IMG/VR virus record: IMGVR_UViG_3300010885_020780
Location: 1 to 48,049 of that record
From: a virus
Reading direction: 5' to 3' (one strand)
DNA: 48,049 nt
Below are positions 15,514-22,911 of the stretch, piece by piece. Under the pieces are notes generated by a model. The model did no database searches and was not told the DNA's origin. It saw nothing but the letters and a program-made list of their open reading frames with translations. How positions within the stretch are numbered: the stretch's first letter is position 1; every line of letters starts with the position of its first letter. The translations under genes and the position numbers were made by a program.

Positions 15514-16152
15514 ATGAAAAATATTGTTATTACATTTGGATTTATTTTAACATCATTGTTATCTTTTTCTCAAGACACTATAAGAATTAAACACACCAAT
15601 TACACAACAGTCTTTAGTAAAACTAAACATTACCCCGTATTAGTTGAATGGTGGACAACCAAATCAATGGTAAGTTGTCCAACACCTCTCAAACGAAAAG
15701 ATAATTTTAAACCGGACCCTCAACTAATTAAAGAAACTGATATTGTAAAAGATTACGTTGGTAGTGGTATGGATAGAGGACACATGATGCCAGCAGCAGA
15801 CAATTTATGTCAGTCATCTCAGGTTCAAGACGAATGTTTTTACTTTTCTAATATGACACCTCAACCACATACATTAAATGCTGGTTCGTGGAAAACATTA
15901 GAAATATTGACAAGAGAATTAGCAAAAAAAAATGACAGTATTCATGTATGGTGTGGGTCAGTGGGTAGTGTCAAAACTTTTGGGGTTAATAAAGTATCAA
16001 TTCCATCTAAATGTTGGAAAGTAATTTATATTAAAAAGACAAAAGAATACCTTTATCATATCTTTCCAAATACTTCGGATAAAATACCGTTAGAAAAATT
16101 AAAAGTATCTAAAGGAGATGTTGAAAAATTAACGGGATTTAAATTTAAATAA
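15514..16152 (+). CDS. Secreted DNA/RNA non-specific endonuclease (NUC1 family)
   Basis: 212 residues. A Sec signal peptide at the N-terminus (IVITFGFILTSLLSFSQ, cleavage near residue 20) precedes a His-Me finger nuclease domain of the Serratia nuclease/NUC1 type. The catalytic motif is DRGHMMPAAD (about residues 87-96), and the metal-binding Asn is in YFSNMTPQPHTLNAGSW. It would act in the periplasm or outside the cell. In a phage it may digest released host DNA or competing DNA. It looks host-derived. Expressed from an ATATTTAT element although it has no tag. Confidence 0.9.
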   Translation: MKNIVITFGFILTSLLSFSQDTIRIKHTNYTTVFSKTKHYPVLVEWWTTKSMVSCPTPLKRKDNFKPDPQLIKETDIVKDYVGSGMDRGHMMPAADNLCQSSQVQDECFYFSNMTPQPHTLNAGSWKTLEILTRELAKKNDSIHVWCGSVGSVKTFGVNKVSIPSKCWKVIYIKKTKEYLYHIFPNTSDKIPLEKLKVSKGDVEKLTGFKFK

Positions 16153-16154
16153 AA

Positions 16155-16180
16155 AACCCCTTTTTAGAGGGGTTATTTTA
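16155..16180. terminator. Bidirectional terminator
   Basis: AACCCCT-TTTT-AGAGGGGTT hairpin with A and T runs on its two sides, between convergent genes 15514-16152 and 16181-16372. Confidence 0.85.
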
Positions 16181-16372
16181 TTAATATAATTTTTGAGAAT
16201 CATTAAACAATTTTTTCATTTTAGATTCAATTATATTAATTTTTTGTTGGTCTGAATCCGAGACTTCGAAATTCTCCGCTTTAATTTGTCTAACTTCTTC
16301 TTGCATTCTTTGATATCTCGTAATCATATCATTATACAATCGGGCCTTTTCGTCTTGTGTTAAATTCATCAT
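16181..16372 (-). CDS. Small helical protein
   Basis: 63 residues (62 if the second Met is used), M-MNLTQDEKARLYNDMITRY. A predicted helix, charged spacer and second helix (NIIESKMKKLFNDSQKLY). The MNLTQDE start is not close enough to the MNLQE tag to be grouped with it. Function unknown. Confidence 0.6.
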   Translation of the reverse strand: MMNLTQDEKARLYNDMITRYQRMQEEVRQIKAENFEVSDSDQQKINIIESKMKKLFNDSQKLY

Positions 16373-16416
16373 ATCTTGTGTTTTTATTAAATGTATTATT
16401 ATTTGATAAATTGTAA

Positions 16417-16611
16417 TTAGTTATTCTCTTTTTTATGTTTTTTCCATTCTAACCAAAACGAGGTTAGAACTAAAATATTCATTCCACAAGACGCGATAAT
16501 TTCGTAAATGTCTTCATAAATATTCATGGTTAGGTGTACATGACCAATAACCCAAAATGGAATGGCCAAATTAGACCCAATCCATATTACGGCATACTTA
16601 ATAAATTTCAT
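16417..16611 (-). CDS. Small two-span membrane protein
   Basis: 64 residues with two hydrophobic spans (VIWIGSNLAIPFWVIGHV and CGMNILVLTSFWLEW) and a basic C-terminus. One base separates it from the gene upstream. Possibly an inner-membrane modifier; unknown. Confidence 0.6.
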   Translation of the reverse strand: MKFIKYAVIWIGSNLAIPFWVIGHVHLTMNIYEDIYEIIASCGMNILVLTSFWLEWKKHKKENN

Positions 16612-16612
16612 T

Positions 16613-16948
16613 TTAGGTTGAAACGTTAGTATCTATCATATCAAAAGTTGTATTATATATTCTATACCTTATTGATGTTTTGTTGTTATCAATACCAAGA
16701 TATGGTAATAATTTTCTAATATGATGGTCAATTAGATAATGTTGGTCGAATTGAAAGTCATCCCACATATTCTCTTTGGTTGCTTTAGGGTCATTCAAAT
16801 AAATGTTAAAATGGAGAGTATTTTCAAGGTAACCAAAAGGGTTTTCGCTATTGTGGACTTCAATTTCACCAATAACCGGGTAGATGTTCTTAATAACATC
16901 ACTATTAACTAATTTTTCAAGTCCTTTAATTTGAGAGTCATTTATCAT
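16613..16948 (-). CDS. Hypothetical protein of the small-paralog group
   Basis: 111 residues, MINDSQIKGLEKLVNSDVIK. The end, HIRKLLPYLGIDNN, resembles QYLPYFGFTS in the gene at 20985-21302. Part of a five-gene overlapping operon; it overlaps the tagged gene upstream by 4 bases (ATGA). Confidence 0.6.
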   Translation of the reverse strand: MINDSQIKGLEKLVNSDVIKNIYPVIGEIEVHNSENPFGYLENTLHFNIYLNDPKATKENMWDDFQFDQHYLIDHHIRKLLPYLGIDNNKTSIRYRIYNTTFDMIDTNVST

Positions 16949-17307
16949 AAGTAATAATCAATTGTGTTAACCGGAATTTTAAAAGTTTCAACAAACCATT
17001 CTTTAAATCCATCTTTCCAATTATCATTAAAATAACCCTCCAATGAGTTAAGAAGTCCTTGGTCTTCAATATACAACATTGGACTTAATGGTTTTCGATA
17101 ATCAGAGGCATCTAACCAATAATCTTCCCCATATAACCTGAATAATGTTTCATCATCCATATAATCACCGAGATAAAATTCTATAGCGTCTTGTTCGTCT
17201 CCATCCTCAGTTAAATGAGTCCAATGAATATTACCAACATCAAGAGTACTATTTAAATAGTTTTTTACCGTTTGGTTTAATTTACTTTCCGTAATTATAT
17301 ATTTCAT
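16945..17307 (-). CDS. Tagged protein (MKYIITES) with WF-type C-terminus
   Basis: 120 residues beginning MKYIITESKLNQTVKNYL. The body is acidic, and the C-terminus (FNDNWKDGFKEWFVETFKI) shows the W-F tail shared with a group of small paralogs across this window. One base from the gene upstream, so probably cotranscribed. Function unknown; see the finding on tags. Confidence 0.7.
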   Translation of the reverse strand: MKYIITESKLNQTVKNYLNSTLDVGNIHWTHLTEDGDEQDAIEFYLGDYMDDETLFRLYGEDYWLDASDYRKPLSPMLYIEDQGLLNSLEGYFNDNWKDGFKEWFVETFKIPVNTIDYYL

Positions 17308-17308
17308 T

Positions 17309-17578
17309 TTAATCTTCTAATAATTCCCAAGTCACTCCTAACCAATAGTCACGACCTTCTTTTAATCCGGTATATCCGGTAACCGATTCAATTATATTTT
17401 CCATATCAAATGGATGGTTATAATTGTTGGCTTCATATACTAATTCAAAATAAGGGTAATCACCATCATAGGTTGACCTCATTTCTTTTAAAATTCTAAT
17501 CACAGGATAAGGATGAACTGATGAATGTCCAAAAAAAGCATCTAATAATGATTCAACTTTTTTACTATCCTTAATCAT
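17309..17578 (-). CDS. Hypothetical protein
   Basis: 89 residues, MIKDSKKVESLLDAFFGHSS, with YFELVYEANNYNHPFDMEN in the middle. No tag. Tightly packed between the peptidoglycan hydrolase gene and a tagged gene. Confidence 0.6.
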   Translation of the reverse strand: MIKDSKKVESLLDAFFGHSSVHPYPVIRILKEMRSTYDGDYPYFELVYEANNYNHPFDMENIIESVTGYTGLKEGRDYWLGVTWELLED

Positions 17579-17579
17579 A

Positions 17580-18281
17580 TTAGGCTAAACCCGATTTTGA
17601 TTTATCAACTAAAGAAGCATAAATTGGTTGTGCCATTTGATTAACCTGTGAAGATATTTTTTTAACCGTATCTTCATATCCTTTTGACGAGGCATATCGT
17701 TGTCCTTTATCGTTCACAAAATTATTCACTAAATCTGAGGCATTCTTACCACCACTCAAATATTTTTTAGCAATTAAATCATAATATGATTGAATCCCAC
17801 TTTGAACCGACCCATGTTGAATGTTTTTACCTGTATCTACATTACCGACATTAAATGGGTTTTTAGTTCTAATTGGTCTTGCCTTTGGATTACTTGAGAA
17901 CCCTCCCTCGGCAGATAATTGAGCTAATGCCAATTCAGGTGGTACATAACCTTTAAATTTATTAAAAGAATTTTTAGCGGCATTTGCTAACATATCTCCG
18001 TTAATGTTTAATAAATTAGATGACCTACCTTGAATAAATTTATCTGCAATATTAGAATAGGCGTTCAAACCTTCAGTAGTGTTTAAATTTAATTGTGTAA
18101 ACTTATCACCTGAACTTAAAATAGGATTTGTTGTTGAGGACTCATCACTTTTTGAAGGGGGTTTAGAACCTCCTGATAATATATTCTTCAAGATATCCAT
18201 ACTATCTTTCCCGGTAATTTGTTTTGTTATTAAATCTATAAGTTCTTGTTCGGTTAAACGAACTTTAATTTTCTTTCCCAT
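17580..18281 (-). CDS. Tagged peptidoglycan hydrolase (glucosaminidase/lysozyme-like)
   Basis: 233 residues from MGKKIKVRLTEQELIDLITK. The IRLTE-type tag is at residues 1-22, a Ser/Pro-rich linker follows (GGSKPPSKSDESSTT), and then a lysozyme-superfamily domain (PELALAQLSAEGGFSSNP, TKNPFNVGNV, SGIQSYYDLIAKKYL). The Glu of SAEGG is the likely general acid. The start is set by GTATTTAT 4 bases upstream. A peptidoglycan-degrading enzyme carrying the tag fits a virion-delivered lysin that opens the wall at DNA entry. Confidence 0.75.
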   Translation of the reverse strand: MGKKIKVRLTEQELIDLITKQITGKDSMDILKNILSGGSKPPSKSDESSTTNPILSSGDKFTQLNLNTTEGLNAYSNIADKFIQGRSSNLLNINGDMLANAAKNSFNKFKGYVPPELALAQLSAEGGFSSNPKARPIRTKNPFNVGNVDTGKNIQHGSVQSGIQSYYDLIAKKYLSGGKNASDLVNNFVNDKGQRYASSKGYEDTVKKISSQVNQMAQPIYASLVDKSKSGLA

Positions 18282-18285
18282 AGTG

Positions 18286-18293
18286 ATAAATAC
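18286..18293 (-). promoter_or_regulatory. GTATTTAT element, 4-base spacing
   Basis: GTATTTAT on the minus strand, CACT-type 4-base gap, ATG at 18281. A second GTATTTAT follows 9 bases farther upstream. Confidence 0.6.
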
Positions 18294-18317
18294 TTGTATT
18301 AAATAAATACAACAAAA

Positions 18318-18338
18318 AACCCCCATATATTGGGGGTT
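18318..18338 (-). terminator. Rho-independent terminator
   Basis: AACCCCC-ATATAT-GGGGGTT hairpin flanked by A-rich sequence, between the cyclophilin gene and the upstream operon. Confidence 0.75.
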
Positions 18339-18361
18339 GTAATAGAATTAATTAAATAATC

Positions 18362-18796
18362 TTAATCTAATATCGATATTGAGTTTATTTTGTCTCCGGA
18401 TTGTATTGAATCAATTACTTCTAACCCTTCATTAACTTTACCAAAACAAGTATGGTTCCCATCTAAATGCGCGGTTCCCTGTCTTCCGTGACAAACGAAG
18501 AATTGGGAACCTCCGGTGTTTCTACCAGCATGGGCCATTGATAATACTCCTCGGTCGTGGAATTGTTTTGGTGCCGTAACTTCACATGGGATATTATATC
18601 CAGGTCCACCACTACCGGTCCCGTTTGGACATCCACCTTGGATTACAAAATTAGGAATAACTCTATGAAAGTTTAATCCATCATAGAATTTTTTACCTAT
18701 TAAATCTTTGAAGTTGTTTACTGTGATTGGAGTTTCATTGTCGTATAGTTCGGCAATCATATCTCCCTTGTCTGTTGAAATTTTTACTTTAGTCAT
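18362..18796 (-). CDS. Cyclophilin-type peptidyl-prolyl isomerase
   Basis: 144 residues, a complete bacterial-type cyclophilin. The active-site segments FHRVIPNFVIQGG (catalytic Arg), GVLSMAHAGRNTGGSQFFV and LDGNHTCFGKV are all present. It catalyses cis-trans isomerisation of X-Pro bonds. No signal peptide, so cytoplasmic. Cyclophilins are uncommon in phages; this one was probably taken from a host and may help fold phage proteins. Confidence 0.93.
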   Translation of the reverse strand: MTKVKISTDKGDMIAELYDNETPITVNNFKDLIGKKFYDGLNFHRVIPNFVIQGGCPNGTGSGGPGYNIPCEVTAPKQFHDRGVLSMAHAGRNTGGSQFFVCHGRQGTAHLDGNHTCFGKVNEGLEVIDSIQSGDKINSISILD

Positions 18797-18841
18797 ATTT
18801 TATCTTTTGAGAAGTATATGAAAAGTATTTTATATTGTCAA

Positions 18842-19108
18842 TTAAGAAATGCCTGTAGACTTCTCCATCATTATAACCTCAACCTTTAATCCAATATAAT
18901 TTTTTATCTTATCACGAATTATCGATTCGTATTTTGCTCTCGATTTACTCATTAAATAATTTTTTAATGGGATTAAAACATATATTGTACCGTTCTTACT
19001 TATTTCAACATCAACTTTCATTGCCAATGGGACATTAACGTCCTCAACCATTTCTTTAATAGCCAATTTTATCCTTTCTTTTTGTTTTTCACTAATTATC
19101 ACATCCAT
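18842..19108 (-). CDS. Hypothetical protein with ISE-type N-terminus
   Basis: 88 residues starting MDVIISEKQKERIKLAIKEM, loosely like the MKYIITES tag (ISE site). The start ATG overlaps the upstream TGA (TGATG); the codon before it is GTG. Basic middle (NYLMSKSRAKYESIIRDKI). Coupled to the metallopeptidase gene. Confidence 0.55.
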   Translation of the reverse strand: MDVIISEKQKERIKLAIKEMVEDVNVPLAMKVDVEISKNGTIYVLIPLKNYLMSKSRAKYESIIRDKIKNYIGLKVEVIMMEKSTGIS

Positions 19109-19527
19109 CACATTCGTTCTTTAATATCGTTTAACATAATCTCATTAAAATCAACTCCATGTCTTCCCTTAAAGTGTTTCAATAATAATTCAATTGGTTT
19201 GTTATAACCTTTATCCCGTAATAACAGGTAAGCTCCCAAATCAGCTTCAATTTCATCCTTTTCATTTCTTGGACCGTCGTGACCCAATATCATGTGAGTC
19301 ACCTCGTGAGCCTCAATAAATTTTAAAATGTCTTTTCCGTCAGGTTCTCCTACCAAAACCTCACCATCTATTATCATAATATTTTGTCCCGGGAACATAA
19401 ACCCAAATCCATACTGTTCAAAAAAACCTTCAACTTGTGAATATAGAGGGTCATCTTCAAAAACAACCACAACTGTAACATTATCTAAAAATTCACTTAC
19501 GTATTCCAACTGAGTTTTATTTATCAT
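19108..19527 (-). CDS. Putative zinc metallopeptidase (HExxH)
   Basis: 139 residues. The motif AHEVTHMILGHDGP supplies HExxH, and EIEADLGAYLLL about 15 residues later the third ligand Glu. This is the layout of ImmA/IrrE-like (M78/DUF955-related) and similar small metallopeptidases. In that group, partners are often regulators that get cleaved. A host-type promoter box lies about 20 bases upstream, suggesting early expression. Substrate unknown. Confidence 0.75.
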   Translation of the reverse strand: MINKTQLEYVSEFLDNVTVVVVFEDDPLYSQVEGFFEQYGFGFMFPGQNIMIIDGEVLVGEPDGKDILKFIEAHEVTHMILGHDGPRNEKDEIEADLGAYLLLRDKGYNKPIELLLKHFKGRHGVDFNEIMLNDIKERM

Positions 19528-19546
19528 AAAAAAATTAATTATTGGA

Positions 19547-19554
19547 CAAAGATA
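19547..19554 (-). promoter_or_regulatory. Host-type -7 box
   Basis: TATCTTTG read on the minus strand, 19 bases before the ATG at 19527. Confidence 0.6.
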
Positions 19555-19619
19555 CGTAAAAAATGTTATTTGAGTGACTTATTTTATAAATACTTTGAGT
19601 TTGATTAAATTTTTTTTCA

Positions 19620-19627
19620 TATCTTTG
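19620..19627 (+). promoter_or_regulatory. Host-type -7 box
   Basis: TATCTTTG 12 bases before the ATG of the kinase gene at 19640. Confidence 0.65.
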
Positions 19628-19639
19628 TAAAAAAATATT

Positions 19640-20032
19640 ATGGAAAAAGAGTTATATGTAATTCGTGGGATTAGTGGCTCAGGTAAAAGTACATTAGCGA
19701 AATCTATTGGAGGTGTTCATTACGAGGCTGATATGTTTTTTATTAATCCTGAAACGGGGGTGTATGAATTTGTCCCATCCAACATAAAACACGCCCACGA
19801 GTGGTGCAAAGTAAATGTTGAATATGAAATGACTCATGATGCGGAAAGAATCGTAGTGTCAAACACATTCACTCAGGAATGGGAAATGAAACCGTATTTT
19901 GAACTTGCGGAAAAATATGGGTATATAGTATTCTCGATTATTGTGGAAAATAGACACGGAGGTGTCAATGAACACGGAGTTCCGGAAGATAAATTGGAAA
20001 TAATGAAAAATCGTTTTGAAATTTCACTTTAA
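19640..20032 (+). CDS. P-loop kinase, polynucleotide-kinase-like
   Basis: 130 residues. Walker A GISGSGKST at residues 9-17, then YEADMFFINPETG (the acidic lid/DxD region) and VSNTFTQEWEMKPYFELAE. This pattern is common in NEDD4BP2-like and polynucleotide 5'-kinase-like P-loop proteins. Likely substrate: an RNA or DNA 5' end, or a small molecule. The next gene, 18 bases away with its own promoter, is a cyclic-phosphate-processing receiver-like protein, which favours nucleic-acid end repair. Confidence 0.75.
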   Translation: MEKELYVIRGISGSGKSTLAKSIGGVHYEADMFFINPETGVYEFVPSNIKHAHEWCKVNVEYEMTHDAERIVVSNTFTQEWEMKPYFELAEKYGYIVFSIIVENRHGGVNEHGVPEDKLEIMKNRFEISL

Positions 20033-20045
20033 TTCCATACTTTTG
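20014..20045 (+). promoter_or_regulatory. Bacteroidota-type promoter, leaderless spacing
   Basis: TTTTG at 20014-20018, 19 bases, TACTTTTG at 20038-20045, then 4 bases to the ATG at 20050. Most of it lies inside the preceding gene. Confidence 0.7.
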
Positions 20046-20049
20046 CGGT

Positions 20050-20409
20050 ATGAAAATATTCCTTGATGATGTGAGAGACCCTTATGATGTATTTAAGAAC
20101 ACAATTGACCCCATTTATGAGGAAAATGATACTTGGGTCGTTGTAAGGGATTATTATCAATTTATTAACCTTATTCAACGATTGGGTGTCCCAAAAGTAG
20201 TATCTTTTGACCATGATTTAACTCAAAACCATTATTTACCCGAAAATCAGTCAAATATCGACTATAAATTGATAAAAGACTATACCGGATATGATGCGGC
20301 CCAATGGTTAATTGATTATTGTAAAAATAAAGAGGTTAAAATACCTGAAATTAGGGTACATTCATTAAATTTTGAGGGAAAACAAAATATTAAGGAATTA
20401 TTTCTCTGA
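20050..20409 (+). CDS. Cyclic-phosphate-processing receiver-like domain protein
   Basis: 119 residues. It fits the Cpp_REC pattern: FLDDVRDP at the start, WVVVRDYYQFINLIQRLGVP, VSFDHDLTQN, GYDAAQWLIDYC, VHSLNFEGKQNIK. The domain is a receiver-like fold proposed (established literature on RNA-repair systems) to process cyclic phosphate ends. The conserved DD, D-H-D and H residues are all visible. Paired here with a P-loop kinase, giving a possible two-enzyme end-healing module. Confidence 0.75.
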   Translation: MKIFLDDVRDPYDVFKNTIDPIYEENDTWVVVRDYYQFINLIQRLGVPKVVSFDHDLTQNHYLPENQSNIDYKLIKDYTGYDAAQWLIDYCKNKEVKIPEIRVHSLNFEGKQNIKELFL

Positions 20410-20985
20410 AACAAAGGCTCTAATCTTAATCTTATCCCAATTTTTGAGGTCTTCACCATTATCACCAAGTTTTAATGATGACATAGTTCTATGCCAACCT
20501 TCAACTAGTTCATATTTACCATTTTCATGTTTAATTACAATAATTGGTTCATTTTTACCTGTTGAAGAGGCTAATTCTCGTTGAATATCCATTCTTTCCT
20601 TATCATTATCAACCATATAGGCATCAACATTCCCAAATTCTCTTTCAATAAACGCATTTATTGTATTTTCCGTAAAATCTTCGGGATTTACTTGAATTAT
20701 TTGTAGTTTCCATGGTCCTTTTAGGTAATTATATAACATTTTTCCAAGAAATGGTATTGGGTCACCAAAAAATTGATTCATTATATCATAAAACACTTCT
20801 TTATTACCACATAAAATATTTGTGGTAAATTCTCTTAAGATATATTCAGGAGTTTTTGGAAATTCTTGTTTAAGTCTATCGTAGAATTTTTTACATTGTG
20901 ATGATTTTGGGCTTGAAATTGGTATTGAGGTTACAATTTCATTTAAATAATTTTTTAATATGTTCCTAATTTGTTCTTTCATCAT
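20398..20985 (-). CDS. ParB/sulfiredoxin-fold domain protein
   Basis: 195 residues. The helical N-terminus MMKEQIRNILKNYLNEIV resembles the looser tag class. The C-terminal part has ASSTGKNEPIIVIKHENG and YELVEGWHRTMSSLKLG, the G-x-HR signature of ParB-like nuclease/CTPase domains. Alone, such domains occur in phages as nucleases or NTP-binding enzymes. Stop overlaps the convergent receiver gene by 12 bases. Confidence 0.65.
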   Translation of the reverse strand: MMKEQIRNILKNYLNEIVTSIPISSPKSSQCKKFYDRLKQEFPKTPEYILREFTTNILCGNKEVFYDIMNQFFGDPIPFLGKMLYNYLKGPWKLQIIQVNPEDFTENTINAFIEREFGNVDAYMVDNDKERMDIQRELASSTGKNEPIIVIKHENGKYELVEGWHRTMSSLKLGDNGEDLKNWDKIKIRAFVSEK

Positions 20986-21302
20986 TACATTATTGCTATT
21001 CCCACTTGAGAGGTAAATCCAAAATATGGAAGGTATTGTTCTAATCCTTTTTCAATGTCTTGTTTTTTTGGTGTATTCTTCCAACTCACCATTGTAATAG
21101 ATTTAAATGGATGTCCGATTTTAATAAAAATATTATATTTTCCACCCGGATATAGAGTATCTCCTGACCCAGTAATTGTTTGAATTCCGTCTAACTCAAA
21201 CCAAATATCATCAGAGTATCGGTTAGCTATCTCAAGACCTTTATCAGATTGTAGAAATTTCTCAAACATTTTGAGTGACTGTAATACTTCTTCTTTTGTC
21301 AT
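20985..21302 (-). CDS. Hypothetical protein
   Basis: 105 residues, MTKEEVLQSLKMFEKFLQSD. The end (GLEQYLPYFGFTSQ) resembles the 16613-16948 protein. GTATTTAT lies 5 bases before the ATG. The stop codon overlaps the next start (TAATG). Confidence 0.6.
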   Translation of the reverse strand: MTKEEVLQSLKMFEKFLQSDKGLEIANRYSDDIWFELDGIQTITGSGDTLYPGGKYNIFIKIGHPFKSITMVSWKNTPKKQDIEKGLEQYLPYFGFTSQVGIAIM

Positions 21303-21307
21303 ATGTT

Positions 21308-21315
21308 ATAAATAC
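21308..21315 (-). promoter_or_regulatory. GTATTTAT element, 5-base spacing
   Basis: Minus-strand GTATTTAT, 5 bases before the ATG at 21302. Confidence 0.55.
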
Positions 21316-21329
21316 AATAATAAACAAAA

Positions 21330-21349
21330 AACCCACCTATTGGTGGGTT
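21330..21349 (-). terminator. Rho-independent terminator
   Basis: AACCCACC-TATT-GGTGGGTT hairpin with A-run on the left, just beyond the stop at 21353. Confidence 0.8.
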
Positions 21350-21352
21350 CTA

Positions 21353-21514
21353 TTATTTTTCCGGGTAATATTTTTTACCTTCAAATAAGATAAATTTGGT
21401 TCCAACGGTGTTTATTAAAGATTTAGACTCTTCCCAAGTCTCTTCTTTACCCTCAAAAGGTTTTAATGTAATCTTACCTTCATCTACTAAAATTGTTCCT
21501 ATTGTTTCACTCAT
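21353..21514 (-). CDS. Small hypothetical protein
   Basis: 53 residues, MSETIGTILVDEGKITLKPF ending KKYYPEK. Probably a small beta protein. Its own terminator follows at once. No family recognised. Confidence 0.55.
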   Translation of the reverse strand: MSETIGTILVDEGKITLKPFEGKEETWEESKSLINTVGTKFILFEGKKYYPEK

Positions 21515-21555
21515 ATCTAAATATAACAATTCTTTAAAGATAATGAATGATTATA

Positions 21556-21948
21556 TCAATTATTCCTCACCTCTTTTTTAAGAACTGAATTCACATTTTC
21601 ATCATAGGTTTGATTAAACCAATCCATCAAAACATATTCAAAATTCATTCCGTATTTTTTCACATAATTATAAATTTTTGGTGACACATACAGACGGATA
21701 AATTCATCTTTATTTGATGCTCCCACACCTGACTCCCAACTTGGTTTAGTTGTAAAAACAACCCTAAAATAAAGTTCACTGTTCACCGGATTAAAGTATC
21801 TACGAGATGGACCTGAAAAAACGGGATTAACCCTTTCCATTTCTAAATTTCCAATTTTTGGAAATCGTTTTGTTAAAAAAGATTCAAAATTATTATCCTT
21901 ATCTTCTGTCAATATTTTATATTGTGATTCAGTTATTATATATTTCAT
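21556..21948 (-). CDS. Tagged protein (MKYIITES)
   Basis: 130 residues beginning MKYIITESQYKILTEDKD, a two-site tag (ITE and LTE). The C-terminal FEYVLMDWFNQTYDEN is the shared W-F tail. Middle beta-rich (NSELYFRVVFTTKPSWE). CTATTTAT lies 4 bases upstream. Unknown function. Confidence 0.7.
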   Translation of the reverse strand: MKYIITESQYKILTEDKDNNFESFLTKRFPKIGNLEMERVNPVFSGPSRRYFNPVNSELYFRVVFTTKPSWESGVGASNKDEFIRLYVSPKIYNYVKKYGMNFEYVLMDWFNQTYDENVNSVLKKEVRNN

Positions 21949-21952
21949 ATTA

Positions 21953-21960
21953 ATAAATAG
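21953..21960 (-). promoter_or_regulatory. CTATTTAT element, 4-base spacing
   Basis: Minus-strand CTATTTAT, 4 bases before the ATG at 21948. Confidence 0.5.
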
Positions 21961-21974
21961 ATTTATAATAAAAA

Positions 21975-21994
21975 AACCCTCATTAGTGAGGGTT
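21975..21994 (-). terminator. Rho-independent terminator
   Basis: AACCCTCA-TTAG-TGAGGGTT hairpin with A-run; overlaps the stop codon of the 21993-22145 gene. Confidence 0.8.
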
Positions 21995-22145
21995 ATTTTT
22001 TGGTTTGTTTAAAATTAGGTTTTTCTGATTTTTTTTCTTTCGGTAATTCAATTTCAGAACAAGGATTAGATTCCAACGCAACTCCTAATGCCCTCCGTAG
22101 ATAATCTGTATACCCTTCAAACAATGTAAAATTTTCTTCTCTCAT
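21993..22145 (-). CDS. Small hypothetical protein
   Basis: 50 residues, MREENFTLFEGYTDYLRRAL ending KPNFKQTKK. Its stop lies in the terminator hairpin. No family recognised. Confidence 0.5.
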   Translation of the reverse strand: MREENFTLFEGYTDYLRRALGVALESNPCSEIELPKEKKSEKPNFKQTKK

Positions 22146-22168
22146 ATTTATTTTTTTTTATTATTAAT

Positions 22169-22465
22169 TTACCAAAAAATTGGTTTTATTTCTTCTTTAT
22201 TTTCAGTTAGTTCTAATATAAGTTCATGTTCCATTGAATATGACATATGTTCCCAATATATCCCACAAAAATCTGAAATTGTTTTTATATCTTCAAAAAG
22301 TTCACTACCTCTATTAATTACAAGTTTCCATTTACATTCTTTCACCCGAGTATATTCTGAGTAGACATGATTAGTACTGGTTATTGATAAAGATAATCTT
22401 GACCTTTGTCTATATGAAGGTAAAAGACATTTTAAAATATATTCAAATTGTTCCCATTTACTCAT
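22169..22465 (-). CDS. Hypothetical protein
   Basis: 98 residues, MSKWEQFEYILKCLLPSYRQ. Mixed helix and strand, with SDFCGIYWEHMSYSMEHEL near the end. Two bases after the upstream gene, so translation is likely coupled. Confidence 0.55.
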   Translation of the reverse strand: MSKWEQFEYILKCLLPSYRQRSRLSLSITSTNHVYSEYTRVKECKWKLVINRGSELFEDIKTISDFCGIYWEHMSYSMEHELILELTENKEEIKPIFW

Positions 22466-22467
22466 TA

Positions 22468-22905
22468 CTACATATTTTCAATTAAAACAAATCCGATAAG
22501 ACCTTCAATGTATTTTATAACTTCATCTTCAGTAATAGAACTAATTGGTTTAAATTCTATTTCATTTTCAGTTCTAAATGGAATAAATTGTAAATCTTCT
22601 AATAATCCTCTGTTATTTAATTCAATTCTGTTTCTGTCTACCGTTGGGTCTAAAATAACATTAAATTTATCCATCAGTTTTTTTCTAAAATCATCATAAT
22701 GGTCAGGATGAAATAAAACTTCAAGGTCCGGATGAACAATAATAGTATCGGCACTACTTCTTAAAGATGAATGTTGAATTTTATTTGAAATTAAATTTAT
22801 CTTTTGAAGGAGAGTTTTATTCCATTCTCGTTGTGCGTGAGGTGTCGGTTCTTCAACTCCCATCCATCCTCTTAAATCCCATTCTTCAATATGTGAATTT
22901 TCCAT
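22468..22905 (-). CDS. Hypothetical protein
   Basis: 145 residues, with RGWMGVEEPTPHAQREWNKT near the start and DTIIVHPDLEVLFHPDHYDD in the middle. The GxxxPTPHAQREWN segment reads like a phage protein but I cannot name it. Cotranscribed with its neighbours and the lipoprotein gene. Confidence 0.55.
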   Translation of the reverse strand: MENSHIEEWDLRGWMGVEEPTPHAQREWNKTLLQKINLISNKIQHSSLRSSADTIIVHPDLEVLFHPDHYDDFRKKLMDKFNVILDPTVDRNRIELNNRGLLEDLQFIPFRTENEIEFKPISSITEDEVIKYIEGLIGFVLIENM

Positions 22906-22911
22906 AGTGTT

